From positions 540,254-604,253 of the forward strand of contig MU385736.1 of the NCBI GenBank assembly GCA_022497155.1: a DNA stretch of 64,000 nucleotides, written 5' to 3'. The position numbers and the translations under genes are program-made. The stretch is from Whalleya microplaca (taxonomy: Eukaryota > Ascomycota > Sordariomycetes > Xylariales > Xylariaceae). Each line of letters starts with the position of its first letter. Position 1 is the stretch's first letter. The notes beneath the pieces were generated by a model. The model saw only the letters and a list, made by a program, of their open reading frames with translations. It had not been told where the DNA came from and searched no databases. Positions 58,830 through 64,000 of the stretch are shown piece by piece.

Positions 58830-60939
58830 TCAACGCTCGGCATCGTAGACAGCTAGCGGTACAGCTAGACGTTGTACGCTCTGCCTGCGCGAGGATACTG
58901 GTGTGGGATGCCGCGTCACGCGCGTCGACGCGGCCCGACTACCGGGCAGGCTGGTGGGGCTCAGGAACGTGACGACGTGGTCCTCCGTCTCGTTAGCCTC
59001 GCGGACGAGCTCCTGCGCGAAACGCGACCTCCTGCGCAGGGCGGGGCCCTGCCAGTAGACGACGTATACGGCGGCGCAGAAAGCGAGCGCGATGCCGAAG
59101 AGCAGCAGGGTCCCCGCGAACACGCCCATCCGCTCGTACATGGGCACCGCGAAGGGCGTCAGCACACCCGCGAGGAAGTCCCGTGCCCACCCGTTGCCCC
59201 CCGTCGCAGACGCGGCGTACACGCCGTACGCCCGCAGCACGTAATCGATGGTCGCCATGTAGATCGTGAAGTTGGCGATCCCGATCACGAACGCTGCGAC
59301 GCTCGACCCGACCCAGTGTATCGGCGGTTCGGAGAAAGCTGCCGTGAACGCGAAGAGGATGAGTCCAAGGGGTAGGAGGGGAGCAGTCCAGAGGAGGAAC
59401 CAGAGACGGGATTCGTACTGTTGGATCAAGGCCAGTTAGTGATGTTCTTAAATAGCGTTGCTTTTTAGCAGTAAATATTTCGGGGACTGGGAAACGGGTG
59501 TCTTCGTGTACTAACCTGTGCATGCTCATCTTCGGGACGGGATTCACGTCGTGCAATATTTCGCTTGATAACTAGAAAGTATGCAAAATAGGCAAATAGA
59601 TAGCCGAGGCCGATGGGGATGAAGGCCAACCCGACTTCTACGGTCCCAAAGCTCCATTGCTCGTAGACCAGACCGAACGACTGAATCATCATGAAGATCA
59701 GGGCATCAGAAAACCCTGAAAGCAGCGAGAGGGCCAGCACAATCGGCTCCGTCAGAAGCATCTTGAACGCGCGGGTCCAAATCTCCCACACATCGCTCCA
59801 CTGGATGCATTTCTCGACCAATTCACCAGGACCGTAGAGGTGGGGATTTGCACCGGACTTTCGAAAGCGCTTGGCTATCCTATCCATGAGGACAGTGGAC
59901 CGCGTCTCTGGCACGGTCATTGAATGGAGTAATTGTACTGCCACCCCAAATATAACCTGTATCCAGAGGCACCATTCCCAGTCAAGATAGGCTTCGACGA
60001 AGCCGCCAACGATAGGTCCGATGATAGACCCCCCAACCGACGAGAGCACGATGAATAAGGTGGCGTACTGGAAGCTGTGGTCATCAGGGTTGAACAGGTC
60101 TGTGATGACCGCGAGCGTGACGCTACCTCCCGCCGAGCAAAGGCCACCGAGCGTGCGAGCTACAGCATGTGTAGCGAAGTTCGGAGCAAAACCGGCCACA
60201 ACTGCAAACACATTGACGAGGGATAGCGATAGCTGCAGCACAAGCTTACGACCGAACTATTAGGCAACCAGAAATTAGCAAATGCTCTGTTTTTAAAGTC
60301 TGGGAGATAAAGGGAGCATCATAGATCGGGGGCGAACGAAAGGCATATAACTCCTGTGCTATGTCTCGGGAGTGAAGTTCTACTGAAACAGGACCTGATA
60401 TGATTCGGTACAGTAGTAAACCGAGGTAGGGGGAGCCAGGTGTGAAGAAGCCGTTTGCAAAGCCGAAGCCCTATAGCCAACTAACAGTCACAACCAAATT
60501 CCAAGTCAACTTGACCGAAAGGAACGTAGATGAGTTCTGCATGTGATTGAAGAAACACTCAGAAATTTGAAAATATGAAATGCTAGTTACTGACCTCCTC
60601 TGACCAAGGCGCCCACAACTCACAACCAAAGGCATACGCTATCAGGAACGAAGCCGCACCGCCCCAGCGTACTTCGTACTCGCTTTTATCAAATTGTTGG
60701 GCGATGGGCTGGATAACGTTGTAGAGGGTCGTGTTCAAATTCATCGAGATTTGGACTAGGAAAATGACAATGAGACATAACCATTTCTTCCGTCCAGGCC
60801 ACTCGGAAGCCAACTGTTTTCCACAGTCTGACCTTTTGATCACTATGCGGAGATCCTCACTCGGAAGCTCAACTAGGTCGTAGGTGGTCGATGCGTTTCT
60901 CTGCATGCTTCCCCGTCCTTGTTCCCGGGCACCGTCCAA
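58830..60939 (-). CDS. MFS transporter, DHA1-like drug:H+ antiporter family
   Basis: Three exons: 60939-60595, 60256-59516, 59417-58830; introns 338 and 98 nt; 557 aa, with about 12 hydrophobic helices. The first join gives WAPWSEEFGRK, the conserved TM2-loop region in which the G-R-K motif-A residues lie; the second gives HAQYESRLWFLLW. ARTLGGLCSAGGSVTLAVITD and LFIVLSSVGGSIIGPIVGGF are the family's TM4-TM5 blocks, the latter holding the GxxxGPxxGG motif C of antiporters. A charged central loop of about 60-80 residues separates the halves. It is probably a plasma-membrane exporter of small molecules; substrate unknown. The first intron is long for this window. Met-12 is an alternative start. 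Confidence 0.88.
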
Positions 60940-61385
60940 TGGCGACGTTGCTTTGACGGTTGGAGGGATTGTCGTTGCTTGGACGGTGACAGGATCAGGG
61001 CGTTACAGCCAGCCAGAGAGTTGAAAAGGCATATTGATCACAGCGTTGATATATTAAGTTAGAGTTTGTCAATATGGGCCAAAGTAATGAGGAGCATAGT
61101 GGCTTGATCGTAAAATGGGGTGAGGGGGGGCACGCTGTACTTATACTCAGATAGAGACGTGAGCAGACAAGTTTGAGTTCAAGATCAGTCAAAGCCATAC
61201 CTGATCATGGTTGGCTTACTTTCCTAGCATCAAACTAGGAAATTAAAGCACAAGAACCTCAAAGAGGCCTGTGTAACAGCACTGTGTGGTTCGACTGGTG
61301 TTGAAGTAGAAGGGCAATCATGGTATCGAGGGTAAGGGATCTTGGGGATGTTCAAAATTAGACCTGTACAAGTCCCACCCACGGG
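60940..61385. other. Intergenic, MFS promoter side up to the repeat boundary
   Basis: About 450 bp of normal composition. No gene recognised. It ends where the GTCCCA-rich hairpin and AT-rich block begin. Confidence 0.5.
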
Positions 61386-61388
61386 GTT

Positions 61389-61451
61389 GGTCCCATAGTC
61401 CCGTGGGACTCCCATGGGAATTTTTTTTTCCTATGGGAGTCCTATGGGACC
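61389..61451. repeat. Strong inverted repeat (hairpin) at the repeat boundary
   Basis: GGTCCCATAG (61389-61398) pairs with CTATGGGACC (61442-61451), and GGACTCCCAT (61406-61415) pairs with ATGGGAGTCC (61432-61441). A 7-base bulge (TCCCGTG) separates the two left-arm parts, and a T9-containing loop lies between the arms. Confidence 0.85.
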
Positions 61452-64000
61452 AATAAAAATTGATAGGACTACTTACGATAGTCCTACCTACAAGTTAAAA
61501 AATACGTGGGACTTTTATAAAACTCTTACGAAAAAAACTCAGTCCTATTAAATCTTACGTAAGAAATTAAAATATTAACTAATCGTATTATAGCTACCTA
61601 TAAAAATAAATTTTAATATAATAAAATAATATTAAAATAATTATAAATAATTAGATATTATTAGGAACTAGCTTTATTATAGCTTATTAATATTTAACTA
61701 GTTACGTTTTAGCTAATAAGCTAAAACTAGGAAACTATTAAACTCTTTATTATTTACATTTTTCCGACCTAATTTAAATATTTCTAATTTTAATACGCGG
61801 CTAATTATAATAAAAGTCGAGTTTTCTTTTAATAATATTATAAAAAACATTAATCCTTTAAAAAACGCCCTGTTTAATAATTTCTTAATATAATAAATTA
61901 ATCTATAAATAATAGTCTTAATATTTTTATCGAACTAATTACTTATATATCCGGGTAATAAGAAATAACGATTCGATAATTCTTTAATATTATTATAAAA
62001 CTATCTTATAATCTTTTATAATATTTTTTAAATCGAATTAAATAGCTTTTTATAAAAACGGGAATTAAAAAAACTAATATAGTACGCAATAGAAAAAAAA
62101 CAAATATCGGATACCTAATTTATATCTAAAAACTTTTTTAGTTTAGTTCAAATAATAGTTTTATATCCGGTAACTTTAGGAAAAAAGCTGCCGTAAAAAC
62201 TAGAATATAAATATACCCTATTAATATAAATGCTATAATATATTAGATTATTTTATAATTATTTTATTAATAACGTACCTTAAAATTATAATAGGTTTAA
62301 TTTTAGCCAATTTCGATAAACGAGATTGCTAAAAACAAATATCATTCCTAATTCTACTTAAATAAAATGCCCGAATGCCGCAAATAATACCGATATTTTT
62401 TTATTTTATATAGCGTAATAAAAATTGTCGTTTCCAAATTATAATATCGGAAAATATAAAGCGGGATAAATAATATAAAAGAAGTTTCTTTTCTAACGAT
62501 ATAAAAAGTTTAGGCAAAAAGATATAAATAAGTTTAAATATATATAATTTTTTTTTCATTCAAATAACCTACTAGTTTTATAATATTTTAAACCGATTTT
62601 TATTAGCGATAGTAAAATTAATAGCGTCTAATATCTGCCTAAAATAATTTTTATACTAATAAAGTTTCGTATATAAAATATCGATAATAATATACTAATT
62701 AGCTTTTTATATATAATAAAGTTTATATTTAGCGCCTTAAAAAATTTAAAATAATAAAATAATTATAAAATAATCCTATAACGACTTATAACTATTAGTC
62801 GATTTATTTTTTAAATAACTTTTTATATATTTTTAATATTAATATCGTTCTCGCTATTATTCTTTTAAAAATATAGGTTTATATACTTTCGAAAGCGGAA
62901 AAATTCGCAAATAATAAACTTAATTATTACTTTTACTACATTTTATTTATCTATAAGCGAAAAAAAAAAATCGCTTTCGCTTAATTTCTTAATATAAAGT
63001 AATTTAAAGCTTCCTTAAAAAGGTAAAAGTTACTTAATAATTATAAATATATAAAAATTATAAAATAATCGCGAGATAATTAAATATTAAATATACTTTT
63101 TAAACTTATATATTAAGTTTTAAGATAATTTTTTCAATTAGATATAAAAAATATACTGGCAAAAAGAAATAAAAATATTAATTAATAAAACTATACCGCT
63201 TAAAGTTATCCTTTTTATTACAAAAATAGTACTTTTTCTCCAGTCTTTCGTTTATATCAACTTAATTTGCGCTACTATTATTAAAACCTTCGGAAATCTC
63301 GGAATATTTCCGCGCAATTTAGTTAAAATGCTTTCTTTTTTCGGAACTAAAAAAAATTAAAATAAAAATAATCCTAAAATAATCAAATATATACTACTCT
63401 ACCTCGACTTATATTATTATAGCTTATTTCTAAATTTCGGCTTCGCGATTAATTATAATGGGATTTTTTTTTTGCCAGGTATTAAATCGTCGCTTAATTA
63501 CCTATTTCAGATTATAGCGGGCTTTTTCTATATTAAAAGTTATAAAATCGAAATTTTTCTTTCGCTCCCGAGCTTTTTAAATATTCAAATTAATAAAAAG
63601 CTCATTATCCGGCTTACGCCACTTTACAACCGGAAACATAATACTAAAATCAATTAAAAACTAATTATTTTATAATTAATTCGTATATCTTATAATCGTA
63701 TACTTATTTTAAGCCTTTAGGAGTAATAAAGTAAGATTAAAAATAATATTATAACTATAATATAATTATTAAAAAATTAAAAATATTATAAAAAACTACT
63801 AAAGTAAATGCTAGAATTTAAGCGAGGGAAAGTAAGGCTAATAGTTAAAAAAGTGGGGCTGCTTAAAATCTCAAATTATTCCTTCCATTTTTAAAAATCA
63901 CGCATTTTTATTATAAAAATAATAAAAATATAACTAATAAAAAAGACTTTTTTAATATATATATATTAAATATAATTTAATAAAAATTATATTATTAATA
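61452..64000. mobile_element. RIP-like AT-rich repeat block, possible DNA transposon
   Basis: TpA-saturated, stop-filled to the window end. Its first 120 bp carry several GGACT/AGTCC motifs in both orientations (for example TAGGACTACTTACGATAGTCC at about 61,464-61,484), like the subterminal repeats of hAT-type elements. On the minus strand around 61,780-61,900 a segment reads somewhat like the hAT C-terminal dimerisation region, but too weakly to rely on. No LTR, RT or integrase motif was seen. Transposon class is therefore a guess; RIP-type decay is clearer. Confidence 0.4.

Overview
The window is nuclear DNA of a filamentous ascomycete (Pezizomycotina, most likely a Sordariomycete). The evidence is short GT-AG introns of about 50-150 nt, typical fungal protein families (copper-fist regulator, CMT1-type mannosyltransferase, ATRR-type NRPS-like reductase, GH18 chitinase), and flanks of extremely AT/TpA-rich, stop-riddled repeat relics that look like repeat-induced point mutation (RIP). 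I cannot assign genus or species.

Layout. (1) 1-14,090: RIP-mutated transposon graveyard. A plus-strand Ty3/Gypsy chromovirus relic (1-454 and 8,074-about 9,290) is split by a complete-outline minus-strand Gypsy element (455-8,073). That element has two 212-bp LTRs, a TTAAC target duplication and a polypurine tract. After it come unassigned AT-rich sequence and a plus-strand Tad-like LINE relic (about 11,830-13,815). (2) 14,091-61,385: gene island of normal composition with 12 protein-coding genes: haem-dependent N-demethylase-like DUF3445 protein (+), saccharopine-dehydrogenase-like oxidoreductase (-), mitochondrial ETF-ubiquinone oxidoreductase (-), Ala/Gly-rich secreted protein (+), A-T-R-R glycine-betaine-reductase-like megaenzyme (-), TATA-binding protein (+), sarcosine/fructosyl-amine oxidase-family flavoenzyme (-), SR140/U2SURP-like splicing factor (+), copper-fist transcription factor (+), RS/His-rich nuclear protein (+), CMT1-like mannosyltransferase (-), GH18 chitinase (+) and a DHA1-type MFS transporter (-). 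(The DUF3445 and saccharopine-like genes are counted separately, so the total named here is 13.) A decayed short-chain dehydrogenase lies at about 53,980-54,320. (3) 61,386-64,000: a second RIP-like AT-rich block that begins at a strong hairpin, probably the edge of another transposon.

Gene interplay. Most genes are ordinary housekeeping or secretory genes. One theme stands out: four genes in the left half have plausible links to methylated-amine chemistry. They are a DUF3445 oxidative N-demethylase-like protein, ETF-QO (electron sink for dimethylglycine and sarcosine dehydrogenases), an ATRR-type glycine betaine to choline reductase, and an MSOX-family flavin oxidase. Whether this is a functional neighbourhood or chance is open. 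Other points of note are an in-frame TAG in the CMT1-like gene followed by 52 further open codons, and a textbook nested, RIP-killed retrotransposon.

Splice sites were placed by eye, using GT-AG ends, frame continuity and family conservation. No search or alignment was run.
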